In this document: positions 55,813 to 63,063 of the stretch, piece by piece
How the letters are laid out: every line of letters starts with the position of its first letter
Position numbering within the stretch: position 1 is the first letter of the stretch
Assembly (NCBI RefSeq): GCF_014041995.1
Contig: NZ_CP059492.1
Coordinates: 868,001-932,000, forward strand
DNA length: 64,000 nt
Reading direction: 5' to 3'
Source: Changpingibacter yushuensis
GTDB taxonomy: Bacteria; Actinomycetota; Actinomycetes; Actinomycetales; Actinomycetaceae
Program-made: the position numbers and the translations under genes
The notes under the pieces: generated by a model
What the model was told of the DNA's origin: nothing
Databases searched by the model: none
The model's input: the letters and a program-made list of their open reading frames with translations, nothing else

Positions 55813-57111
55813 TCAGAGTCCCTTCGTTGGGGTGTGGTGGTGCGCCCACAGGAGCGCGGGCAGGAGTGCCAGGGCAATTCCGGTTCCGACGAGGCCCAGC
55901 GCCGCATATGACGTTTGGGCCATGACGAGGCCCGCGAGGGCGGAGGCTGCGGCACCCGACAGTGAGATGAGGACGTCGACGGTGCCCTGGATCGACGCTC
56001 GGCGCGGGGCGGGTGTGTGGTCGGTGAGCATCGCGGAGCCCGACACGAGCCCGAGGTTCCACCCCAGGCCCAGCAGGACCAGCGCCGTTCCGGTGGCCAG
56101 CAGGGTGTGGGCGTTGAAGGCGAACACCCCAGACGCGGCAAGCACGAGCGCGGAGGCAGCGGCGACGGGGCGTTGCCCGTAGCGGTCGACCAGGCGCCCG
56201 GTAAGGGGAGAGGGCAAATACATCGCGGCGACGTGCAGGCCGATAATGACCCCGACGGCGGACATGCCGTGTCCGGTGGCGCGGATGTGGACCGGGGTGA
56301 CCGCCATGATGGCGACCATGACGATCTGCCCGACGATCATGATGAGCGCCGCGACAACGATGCCCGCACGGCTGCCCGCGGTCGAAACGCCCGCGGGTGT
56401 CGACGGCTCGTCAATATCGGGATGGCTCAGCCGGATCTCGCGGGCCAACAGAAGGGGGTCGGGGCGCAGGCGCGCGAACAGGACGAGGCCGGCACCGAGG
56501 TAGGCCGCGGCCGACAGCAGAAACGGCCCGGCCAGGGCGGGAAGCCCCAGGGCCTCTGCGACGTGTCCCAGCGGGGTCACAAGGTTGGGTCCGGCAACCG
56601 CGCCGACGGTCGTGGCCACCAGGGCCGTGGAGGTGGCGCGCGCCCGGCTCTCGGGGCGAGCGAGGTCGGTTCCGGCGTAGCGGGCCTGCATGTTGGTCGC
56701 CGACCCCGCGCCGTAGATAAACAGGAATGGGAACAGCAGGCCGGGACCGTTGAGTGCGGCCGCGAGCACGACACCGAGCGCCCCGATGCCGCCGACCGTG
56801 AAGCCCACGCCCAGCCCCCAGCGGCGACCGCGCCGCTGGGAGGCCTGCCCGATCAGCCACGCGGACAGCGCGGAGCCCAGGGTGAACAGCGCGACCGGCA
56901 ATCCGGTCGTCGAATCGTCCCCCAGCATCTGTTGGGCGAGCAGCGCTCCCACCGAGATCCCCGCCGAGAGTCCCATGCCCGCCACGACCTGGCTGGCAAT
57001 GATGACCGCCAAGGTGCGCCGCTGCAGGGCGGCGACGGCCGACGGGTCGCGGACGATCTCGCGGGCCAGCTCGCGCTCGGCGGTGCGGGACTGCTCCCGG
57101 GCATGGAACAT
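55813..57111 (-). CDS. MFS transporter of the ars cluster
   Basis: 432 residues, twelve predicted membrane segments, with the loop motif GQASQRRGRRWGLG between helices 2 and 3 and a second RLVDRYGQRPV in the C-terminal half. It could be the arsenical exporter of this cluster, since no ArsB or Acr3 is present. It is not confidently ArsJ, as no partner GAPDH gene is seen. A 102-nt gap with a hairpin separates it from arsA. Confidence 0.8.
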   Translation of the reverse strand: MFHAREQSRTAERELAREIVRDPSAVAALQRRTLAVIIASQVVAGMGLSAGISVGALLAQQMLGDDSTTGLPVALFTLGSALSAWLIGQASQRRGRRWGLGVGFTVGGIGALGVVLAAALNGPGLLFPFLFIYGAGSATNMQARYAGTDLARPESRARATSTALVATTVGAVAGPNLVTPLGHVAEALGLPALAGPFLLSAAAYLGAGLVLFARLRPDPLLLAREIRLSHPDIDEPSTPAGVSTAGSRAGIVVAALIMIVGQIVMVAIMAVTPVHIRATGHGMSAVGVIIGLHVAAMYLPSPLTGRLVDRYGQRPVAAASALVLAASGVFAFNAHTLLATGTALVLLGLGWNLGLVSGSAMLTDHTPAPRRASIQGTVDVLISLSGAAASALAGLVMAQTSYAALGLVGTGIALALLPALLWAHHHTPTKGL

Positions 57112-57163
57112 AGAGACATCCTTGACATGTCGGATGGGTTGAGGGTGGCAAGAAGCATGGGAG

Positions 57164-57204
57164 AAGGCGGGAGCCCCATGATTGGTCGCAGGGACTCCCG
57201 CCTT
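57164..57204 (-). terminator. Hairpin between arsA and the MFS gene
   Basis: AAGGCGGGAG (57164-57173) pairs with CTCCCGCCTT (57195-57204). Likely attenuates or ends the arsD-arsA transcript. TTGACAT at 57123 on the + strand is not positioned for the - strand genes. Confidence 0.6.
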
Positions 57205-57213
57205 AGCCCAGGA

Positions 57214-58986
57214 TCAGGATGCGGCCTGTCCGGGGATCGGGCACGTGCCGGTCATGGTGCGCAGCGCGTCCACGCCGGTCGGTGCAGTCGCGAGGTAGGG
57301 CACCACCGCGATGCGCTCGCACTGAGCCTCGGCCGCCTTGATGGGTCCCGCCTCGGCCAACGTGCGTCGACGCAGCAGCGAGTTGGTCGTGCCGGTGGCC
57401 GACAGCGCGCGGTTGACGACCCACGCCCACGGGCGGATGTTCGCCCGCTCCAGGTCCGCTTCCAGCCCCGTGGCCTCCAGCACCGGCGTGGTCTCCGGCA
57501 GGGTCGCGATCACGATGTGGGTCGTGTCAGGGTCCTGTAGCCGCATGAGCGGGGTGTCGTCGGCGAGATCCGGGTTGTTACGTGCCACCTCGCGGTGGTA
57601 AGAACCGGTGGCGTCCATGAGCAGCAGCGTGTGACCGGTCGGCGCGGTGTCCATGACGACAAACCGCGTGTCCGACTGGGCGACCGCCCTGGAGAACGAC
57701 TGGAACACAGCGACCTCCTCCGTGCACGGCGAGCGCAGGTCCTCCGCCAGGTTCGCGCGCCCCTCCTCGTCCAGGCTCGCGCCCTTCGTGGCCATGACGT
57801 GCTCGCGGTACTCGCGCGTCGCGGCCTCCGGATCGATCGAGGACACCTCGAATGGGGCACCAGCACCCACGGTCCACTTCACGTGAGCCGCCGGATCGGT
57901 CGTCGTCAGCAACACGTCCTTGCCCAGATCTGCCAGCCCCACAGCGATCGCGGACGCGAGCGTGGTCTTTCCGACCCCGCCCTTACCCATCACCATCACC
58001 AGGCCGTGATCCTTCACGAACAACTCCTCAATGAGGGCCGCCAAGTCGCGCTCATCCGTGGCCCGGTCCGTCCCCAGTTCCACCGTGGTCGGCGCGGAGT
58101 CGGGAGCGTCCGACAGCAGCGCGCGCAGCGCATCCACACCCACCATGTCGGTCCCGCGCAGCGTCAACGTGTCCGTGGTCAGAGTCTTGAGGTTGTCGGG
58201 CATGGTCGCGATCGCGTCGAGCTCCGAGCGGCGGATCGACTCCGCCAGGTCGTCGCCCTCGTCGATATCGGGAAGCGCCCCGTTGATGACGAGGTTCGTC
58301 GCTCCGACACCGGCTTCCGCCAGTTCATCCATCGTGCGCGAGGCCTCCGCGAAGGAGGTGGTTTGCGGGCGCGCGACCAGTGTGAGGCGCGTGCGGGACG
58401 GGTCGGCGAGCGCGGCAAGCGCCTCCCCGTACGTGGAGCGCTTCTTCTCCAGGCCCGACATGGGCCCGAGGCACGACGCGTCACCCAATCCCTTGGACAG
58501 GAACTCCGACCACTCCCCGGGCAGCTTGAGCAGGCGAACCGTATGGCCGGTGGGGGCCGTGTCGAACACGACATGGTCGTAGTCGGCTCCAGCACCGTCG
58601 TCGGTGAGCAGTGCGGTGAACTCGTTGAACGAGGCGATCTCGGTTGTGCACGACCCAGACAGCTGCTCGGTGGCCGACGCCAGATCCTTCGCCGACAGGA
58701 AGTCCTTCACTGGGGCGAGTGCCCGCTGGCGATACTCCTCGGCCGCGGCCTCCGGATCGATCTCCAACGCATCCAACCCGGGCACCGCGTCCAGCGGGGT
58801 GATCCGGTTGCCGATCTCCTGGCCGAACACCTGGGCCACGTTCGACGCCGGGTCGGTGGACACCAGTAGCACGCGCTGGCCCCCTTCAGCCAGCCGAACG
58901 GCGGTGGCGCAGGCGACCGAGGTTTTGCCGACCCCGCCCTTGCCTGTGAGGAACAGGAACCGCGGCATGTCCTCCAACAGGCGCAT
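57214..58986 (-). CDS. arsA: Arsenite-stimulated ATPase ArsA
   Basis: 590 residues, two homologous halves. Half 1: TGKGGVGKTSVACATA and DTAPTGHTVRLLKLPGEW. Half 2: MGKGGVGKTTLASAIA and MDTAPTGHTLLLMDATG. Both P-loops and both DTAP signal-transduction motifs are intact. In known systems ArsA drives an ArsB-type pump using ATP; here no ArsB is encoded, so its membrane partner is an open question. ATG 58986 overlaps the arsD stop by one base, favouring it over the longer frame that starts at 59085. Confidence 0.92.
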   Translation of the reverse strand: MRLLEDMPRFLFLTGKGGVGKTSVACATAVRLAEGGQRVLLVSTDPASNVAQVFGQEIGNRITPLDAVPGLDALEIDPEAAAEEYRQRALAPVKDFLSAKDLASATEQLSGSCTTEIASFNEFTALLTDDGAGADYDHVVFDTAPTGHTVRLLKLPGEWSEFLSKGLGDASCLGPMSGLEKKRSTYGEALAALADPSRTRLTLVARPQTTSFAEASRTMDELAEAGVGATNLVINGALPDIDEGDDLAESIRRSELDAIATMPDNLKTLTTDTLTLRGTDMVGVDALRALLSDAPDSAPTTVELGTDRATDERDLAALIEELFVKDHGLVMVMGKGGVGKTTLASAIAVGLADLGKDVLLTTTDPAAHVKWTVGAGAPFEVSSIDPEAATREYREHVMATKGASLDEEGRANLAEDLRSPCTEEVAVFQSFSRAVAQSDTRFVVMDTAPTGHTLLLMDATGSYHREVARNNPDLADDTPLMRLQDPDTTHIVIATLPETTPVLEATGLEADLERANIRPWAWVVNRALSATGTTNSLLRRRTLAEAGPIKAAEAQCERIAVVPYLATAPTGVDALRTMTGTCPIPGQAAS

Positions 58987-59414
58987 CACAGCGACGTTCC
59001 CACCGGCGAAGTGCTGATCTCCACCGACTCCGGCGCGCCACCCCCGCAGCACGAGGACCCCGACGACGCCCCGCCGCCGCAGCACGAAGACTGACCAGCC
59101 TGCTCAGGTGCCTTCGTCAACAACCCCGCAAAGACCGCCAGCTCCTCACGCGACGGGTACCTCCCCGTCATCACCGTCACACCGTCCACCAGCGTGAGAG
59201 GCAAACCCTCAGCCCCTGCGACCTGCATGAACGAGCGTGCGATCGCGGAGTCGGCGAACGCCTGCGGATCCTGCGCGAGATTCGCGCGGCGCACCTCGAC
59301 GCCCTGGCGCTCCATCCAATCCGCATCGGCCGTGAACTGAACGAGCGCCTGATCGGGGTCGGTCCCACACACACCGGTGTTGCAGCACAGGGGGCCTTCG
59401 AAAACGGAGATCAT
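58986..59414 (-). CDS. arsD: Arsenic metallochaperone ArsD
   Basis: 142 residues. Carries As(III) to ArsA. Thioredoxin-like fold with C10, C11 and C16 (GPLCCNTGVC), equivalent to the essential cysteine triad of known ArsD, and two further vicinal pairs (SSCCGGG...SSCCGGG) near residues 112 and 122. First gene of the - strand operon, divergent from arsR across a 92-bp spacer. Confidence 0.92.
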   Translation of the reverse strand: MISVFEGPLCCNTGVCGTDPDQALVQFTADADWMERQGVEVRRANLAQDPQAFADSAIARSFMQVAGAEGLPLTLVDGVTVMTGRYPSREELAVFAGLLTKAPEQAGQSSCCGGGASSGSSCCGGGAPESVEISTSPVGTSL

Positions 59415-59506
59415 GGTGGTTATCCTCTACTGAGATTGAAGTCTGTCGATATGAAAGTGAACCAGTCCCATAGACGTTTGTCAAGATGAAGAGGTAGGGT
59501 GGTGCC
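59415..59506. promoter_or_regulatory. Divergent arsR/arsD promoter region
   Basis: A 92-bp spacer. TTGACA on the - strand (59479-59484) can serve as a -35 for arsDA, with a poor -10 at 17 nt. AT-richer than the surrounding cargo, as expected for an ArsR-controlled divergent promoter. A clear operator palindrome was not identified. Confidence 0.45.
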
Positions 59507-59884
59507 ATGACGACCGAGACGTCCGAGCGTGCACATACCTTGGCTCCGCCCGCTCTCGCCCCCGAGCGGGCCGAGAGGGTTGCGGAGATCTTCAAGGCCC
59601 TGTCCGACCCGATCCGCGTGCGACTCCTGCATCACATCTCAGCGAACTGCTGCTCATCGGTGTGCATTTGCCACATCCCCGACGACTTCGGCATCTCCCA
59701 ACCCACACTCTCCTACCACCTCGGGCGCCTGCTCAAGGCAGGGCTCATCGACAAGGAGATGCAGGGCAAATGGGCCCACTACACCGCAACCGAGGGTGGA
59801 CTCAACGCCATCCGCGACTACCTGAGTGATCTTCAGCTGGAGACCGCGGACACCTGCGCGTGCGCCACCCCGGGATCGTGCTGA
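59507..59884 (+). CDS. arsR: ArsR-type metalloregulatory repressor
   Basis: 125 residues. Winged helix with recognition region FGISQPTLSYHLGRLLKAGLI. Candidate As(III) ligands are C48, C49, C53 and C55 in ANCCSSVCICHI at the start of the DNA-binding helices, plus C117, C119 and C125 at the C-terminus (CACATPGSC). It probably represses itself and the divergent arsDA operon, with arsenite or antimonite as inducer. The IS5-type element begins 46 bp downstream. Confidence 0.93.
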   Translation: MTTETSERAHTLAPPALAPERAERVAEIFKALSDPIRVRLLHHISANCCSSVCICHIPDDFGISQPTLSYHLGRLLKAGLIDKEMQGKWAHYTATEGGLNAIRDYLSDLQLETADTCACATPGSC

Positions 59885-59930
59885 TCTCCTCGACGGTCGA
59901 CCCGGCCCACGCGTGAACGGTCCGACAGTA

Positions 59931-60887
59931 AGAGGTTCCGCCGATAGGTGGGGGTGTGTCGTTGTGGGGCTGCGGGCATGAGGCCTGCTACACACGGTTT
60001 CGACCAAGAAATCAGTGCTGCCAGGGGGTTCCTCATGCCCGCTCTTCCATCTTCCATCATCGAACCCATCTGGGACCAGTTCCGCGCCCTGATTCCACCC
60101 GTGGTGGACACTCACCCCCTGGGATGCCACCGCCCCCGGGTGGATGCGCGCATCGTCTTCGACAAGCTCATCCAGGTCCTCAAGTGGGGCATCCCCTATG
60201 AGGGAGTGGCGGATACGACCTGTTCAGCCACCACGATCCGGCGGCGCAGAGATGAGTGGATTCAGGCCGGAATCTTCCAAGACCTCGAGGACCTGTGCCT
60301 GAAGGCGGCAGACAAGATGCTCGGCCTCCAACTGGAGGACCTCACCGTGGACGGGTGCATCGTGAAAGCACCGTGCGGGGGTGAAGCCGCAGGACGGAGC
60401 CCCGTTGATCGGGGCAAACAGGGCACGAAACGCTCCCTGATGATCGAGGGCCAAGGTCTGCCCATCGGGTTCGTCATCGCAGGGGCCAACCGGCCTGACT
60501 CACCACTCCTGGAGGAAACACTGGAGCAGGTGGCCCGCTTCGGGTTCGACCTGCCCAACGAGATCACGGTCCACCTCGACGCTGGTTACGACTCGAAGAA
60601 GACCCGCGACCTCTTGGACACCCTGGGGTGCGACTATGTCATCAGCAAGAAGGGCGAGCCCCTCCAAGCTGGGAAACGCTGGATGGTGGAACGCACGAAC
60701 TCCAGGCCACACCAGAGGCTTCCGCAAACTCCAGATCTGCACCGAGAAACGCATCCGCGTCATTGATGCGTTCATCCGCCTCGCGAACTCAGTCATCATC
60801 ACCCGACAACTCATCCACCGAGCCTGGACCACCCACCGCTGGGACACCCGACCCACCCGAAAACCATGACCTATTGGCGGAACCTCT
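59931..60887 (+). mobile_element. IS5-family insertion sequence (IS427-like)
   Basis: 957 bp. Ends AGAGGTTCCGCCGATAGG (59931-59948) and its inverted partner (60870-60887) differ at one position. TA flanks both ends (59929-59930, 60888-60889), fitting the 2-bp target duplication of the IS427 group. Located between arsR and the IS1380 remnant. Confidence 0.85.
60035..60869 (+). pseudogene. IS5-family transposase, frameshifted
   Basis: The N-terminal three quarters from ATG 60035 are intact, with TVDGCIVKAP and VHLDAGYDSKKTRD carrying catalytic aspartates. After MVERTNS (near 60690-60702) the frame is lost, and the expected ending HTRGFRKLQICTEKRIRV... continues in the next frame to the TGA at 60867. 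AGGC stands where three bases coding Trp are expected, so a one-base insertion is the likely cause. The C-terminal Glu region is thus separated from the rest. Confidence 0.8.
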
Positions 60888-60910
60888 TACACAGACAATC
60901 TGACACCCTC

Positions 60911-61207
60911 CGAGACCGTGGGATCTGAGGCCACGCGCCCATAGACACCCGGCTCACAGCGGACCATGTTGATGTCAGCCAGACAGTCCCCACCCAGGGC
61001 GAGAGTGAGCGCCAGGTCGAGGACGATCTTGGCGGGGTCGTGGGAGGACAGGGGCTTGCGCCACGGGGCCAAGGCACGCGACAAGGTCCCCTCCAATCCG
61101 AGGGCTCCCACGGTCTCCACCAGGAGCGCGCCGCCCGCCTGGCCCACCGCGCTCGAGGGACGGACCTTGGGGGACACGGCAGGGTAGAACCCGGTAGTCT
61201 TCTTCAC
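60911..61207 (-). pseudogene. IS1380 transposase N-terminal fragment
   Basis: About 99 residues identical to the start of the complete transposase (KKTTGFYPAVSPKVRPS through VASDPTVS), after which the frame enters unrelated sequence. Lacks the catalytic core. Confidence 0.9.
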
Positions 61208-61328
61208 CTGAGGGGTGCTCCACTTCTGGACGGAAATCGGATCTCAACTACCCGTATTTTCCCAGATCAGGAGCACTCCTCAGTTTGTCTCCCACCCCTC
61301 GAGACACCCCAACGATGAAAGCCCGAGG
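60911..61328 (-). mobile_element. IS1380 remnant, right end
   Basis: 418 bp that correspond base for base to 52642-53059 of the complete copy wherever compared, including the terminal CGATGAAAGCCCGAGG. The inner end is cut at 60911. Same orientation as the complete copy. It supplies the right outer end of the composite transposon. Confidence 0.9.
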
Positions 61329-61332
61329 TTAG

Positions 61333-61765
61333 GTACCCTGGTCGCCGAGGGTTGCGGTGCTGTTCGCGGTGGAGTCCGCGTGATCGAAGCGTGTGCGTGC
61401 AGTTTCGTTGAGTCGTGGCCATGGAATGGCGAACGGTACATAATCGGGCACGATGACGTACCAGCGTGAACTGTATGTGCTCTACCGATTGTGCGTATCT
61501 ATCATAAACTATCTGGCATTGTGGCCGTTGCGTGTCACGGAAGTGGAGTGCAGATATCAACCCCGGGATGAGTATTGTATTCTCACTCGGTCGTCTGATA
61601 TGCAGAGTCATATATTGTCTGGTGCTCATCTATGCATTGGCAGAAGCGAGATGTAAACAACCGAGAAAGGTGGTGAATCTATTGGCATTCCCTCCTGTGT
61701 CGTCATGCCAACTCACACCCGCACACTGGGCAGACATAGCAACCTGAGCAAACTTGGAGACTGGC
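61333..61765. other. Gene-free, AT-richer spacer of the mobile element
   Basis: About 430 bp between the transposon's right TTAG and the clamp-like gene. More AT-rich than either side. The short frames here have no recognisable content. It probably includes the promoter of the downstream + strand gene; no motif is convincing. Confidence 0.5.
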
Positions 61766-62398
61766 ATGGGCGATAAACAGATGACGGTGACAGTGGCAGC
61801 GTGGAGGAGTCTCATGCGTCGTTTGGGAGGTCTCCTGTCCACCGACAAGGATAAGCCGACGACACTGAACTGCGTCCGCTTCGAGGGGACCCTCGACGGC
61901 ATCATTGCCACCGCTGCGACCCGGTACGTCATCGCATCCATCCGCCTACCCGGCGGACATCACTCTTTGTGCGCCCCGATGATGCTCGCTGGTGAGACGA
62001 TCACAGAGATGAAAGCTGCGCTCGTTGGATACAAGGCGTCCGCGACCATGGACATTGGGTTGTCCTCCCATTCCATCACTCTCGCCCTGCCGGACGGAAA
62101 AGTAGCCACATGGGGTGTCGCCGCTGAGACGGTGTCGCCAGACATGTACACCAGACTCCTACCGTCAGCAGACAGCTTCCGTGAGCGGGAGACCTGTCCC
62201 GTTCCAGCTCTCTCCACAGAGGCCCTCACGGCAATCTCTCGTCTCATGGACGACGACGGAATGAGGTTTCTCGGTTCGGAGGATTCCAGCGACGCCGTGG
62301 TGGTCGGCCCGAACATCGTCATCCGGTGCCTTGCTTCACGGTCAGAGAAGATTGCCCCAGACGCGTGTGAGTCCGCCCTCAAACGTTTGGGGCGGTAG
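61766..62398 (+). CDS. Possible sliding-clamp-like protein of the mobile element
   Basis: 210 residues from ATG 61766 (GGAG 7 nt upstream). One region, TLNCVRFEGTLDGIIATAATRYVIASIRL, resembles the DnaN pattern in which a strand ends in ATDxxRLA, and it is followed by a PMMLAGETITEMKAAL helix as in clamp repeats. A second partial repeat may be present (ALSTEALTAISRLMDDDGMRF). Much shorter than DnaN (about 370), so at most a one- or two-domain relative. Convergent with the next gene, 5 bp apart. Could also be an unrelated element-specific protein. Confidence 0.45.
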   Translation: MGDKQMTVTVAAWRSLMRRLGGLLSTDKDKPTTLNCVRFEGTLDGIIATAATRYVIASIRLPGGHHSLCAPMMLAGETITEMKAALVGYKASATMDIGLSSHSITLALPDGKVATWGVAAETVSPDMYTRLLPSADSFRERETCPVPALSTEALTAISRLMDDDGMRFLGSEDSSDAVVVGPNIVIRCLASRSEKIAPDACESALKRLGR

Positions 62399-62403
62399 TG
62401 GGG

Positions 62404-63054
62404 CTATTCCCACTTATCTCCGGTCCACCCATAGACAACTCCAGGCACGGGGCCGAACTTGCCGTAGAAACGCATAATGGTGCGTGTCAGGTGATACTTC
62501 TTGTCGACGTTGGCGATACCGCTCCACTTGTTCCCGTCGCCTATCGCCACTTCGAGGTTGTTGATTTTCTCTTGGTCTTCACGTGGGAGAGGATCTGCCC
62601 AATAGTGCATCATGCCAAGGCGAAGAATCATGCGAGCGTCGGTGGCGGGTATGTCATAGGGGCGGATGGGGTTGATCTTCACGAGACGATCGAGCTCGGT
62701 CTTGCGGGCGGCCTCCCCTACAGCCTTTCCACCGGGAAAGTTCTTCGGGGTGATCGGGTGTTCCTTGTCCCACTTCTTGATCTCTTCCTTGGCCCAATCG
62801 GAGGGCTCATAGGACGTGTCAAAGTCGTAGCGATACACCGCGAGGAAGCGGCGCACGGACTCATCGGGGATAGGAACGTTGAGCCAGAAGGAGACGTGCT
62901 GGTCATAGCTGCGAGCGCGGACGGGGAACTCGAAGGAGCCTTCGGCGTTGTACTCCTCATCGGTGACCTTGTGACGGAGAATTGTCTTCCCCTCGTCACT
63001 GACCTGTTCGACCCATTTTCCGGTACGGGGGTCTCTCGGTTGGTCCTCGCTCAT
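62404..63054 (-). CDS. Hypothetical protein of the mobile element
   Basis: 216 residues, not recognised. Soluble, charged, rich in Lys/Asp/Trp, no signal peptide or membrane segment. The C-terminal part has regular aromatic residues (MMHYWADPLPREDQEKINN; GVVYGWTGDKWE). Only 9 bp separate it from the upstream - strand gene, so the two are probably cotranscribed. Its opening DPRTGKWVEQ resembles substrate tails of small conjugation or phage proteins, but that is not evidence for a role. Confidence 0.7.
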   Translation of the reverse strand: MSEDQPRDPRTGKWVEQVSDEGKTILRHKVTDEEYNAEGSFEFPVRARSYDQHVSFWLNVPIPDESVRRFLAVYRYDFDTSYEPSDWAKEEIKKWDKEHPITPKNFPGGKAVGEAARKTELDRLVKINPIRPYDIPATDARMILRLGMMHYWADPLPREDQEKINNLEVAIGDGNKWSGIANVDKKYHLTRTIMRFYGKFGPVPGVVYGWTGDKWE

Positions 63055-63063
63055 GTGAATCCC

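Larger units (their letters stand above)
51346..61328. mobile_element. IS1380-flanked composite transposon carrying arsenic genes
   Basis: Outer ends: left terminal repeat CCTCGATCTTTCATCG (51346-51361) of a complete IS1380-type copy, and right terminal repeat of a truncated copy ending at 61328. TTAG occurs immediately outside both (51342-51345 and 61329-61332), a 4-bp target duplication of the size known for this family. The inner IS junctions lack such a match. The cargo (53.06-59.93 kb) is clearly more GC-rich than the flanking element. The unit interrupts the tmRNA-linked mobile element. Confidence 0.75.

Noticed and set aside
55370-58869. Long + strand open frames (e.g. 56017-57540 and 57595-58869) opposite the ars genes
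   Set aside because: Antisense shadows in very GC-rich DNA. The - strand frames carry clear MFS, ArsA and aminotransferase motifs.
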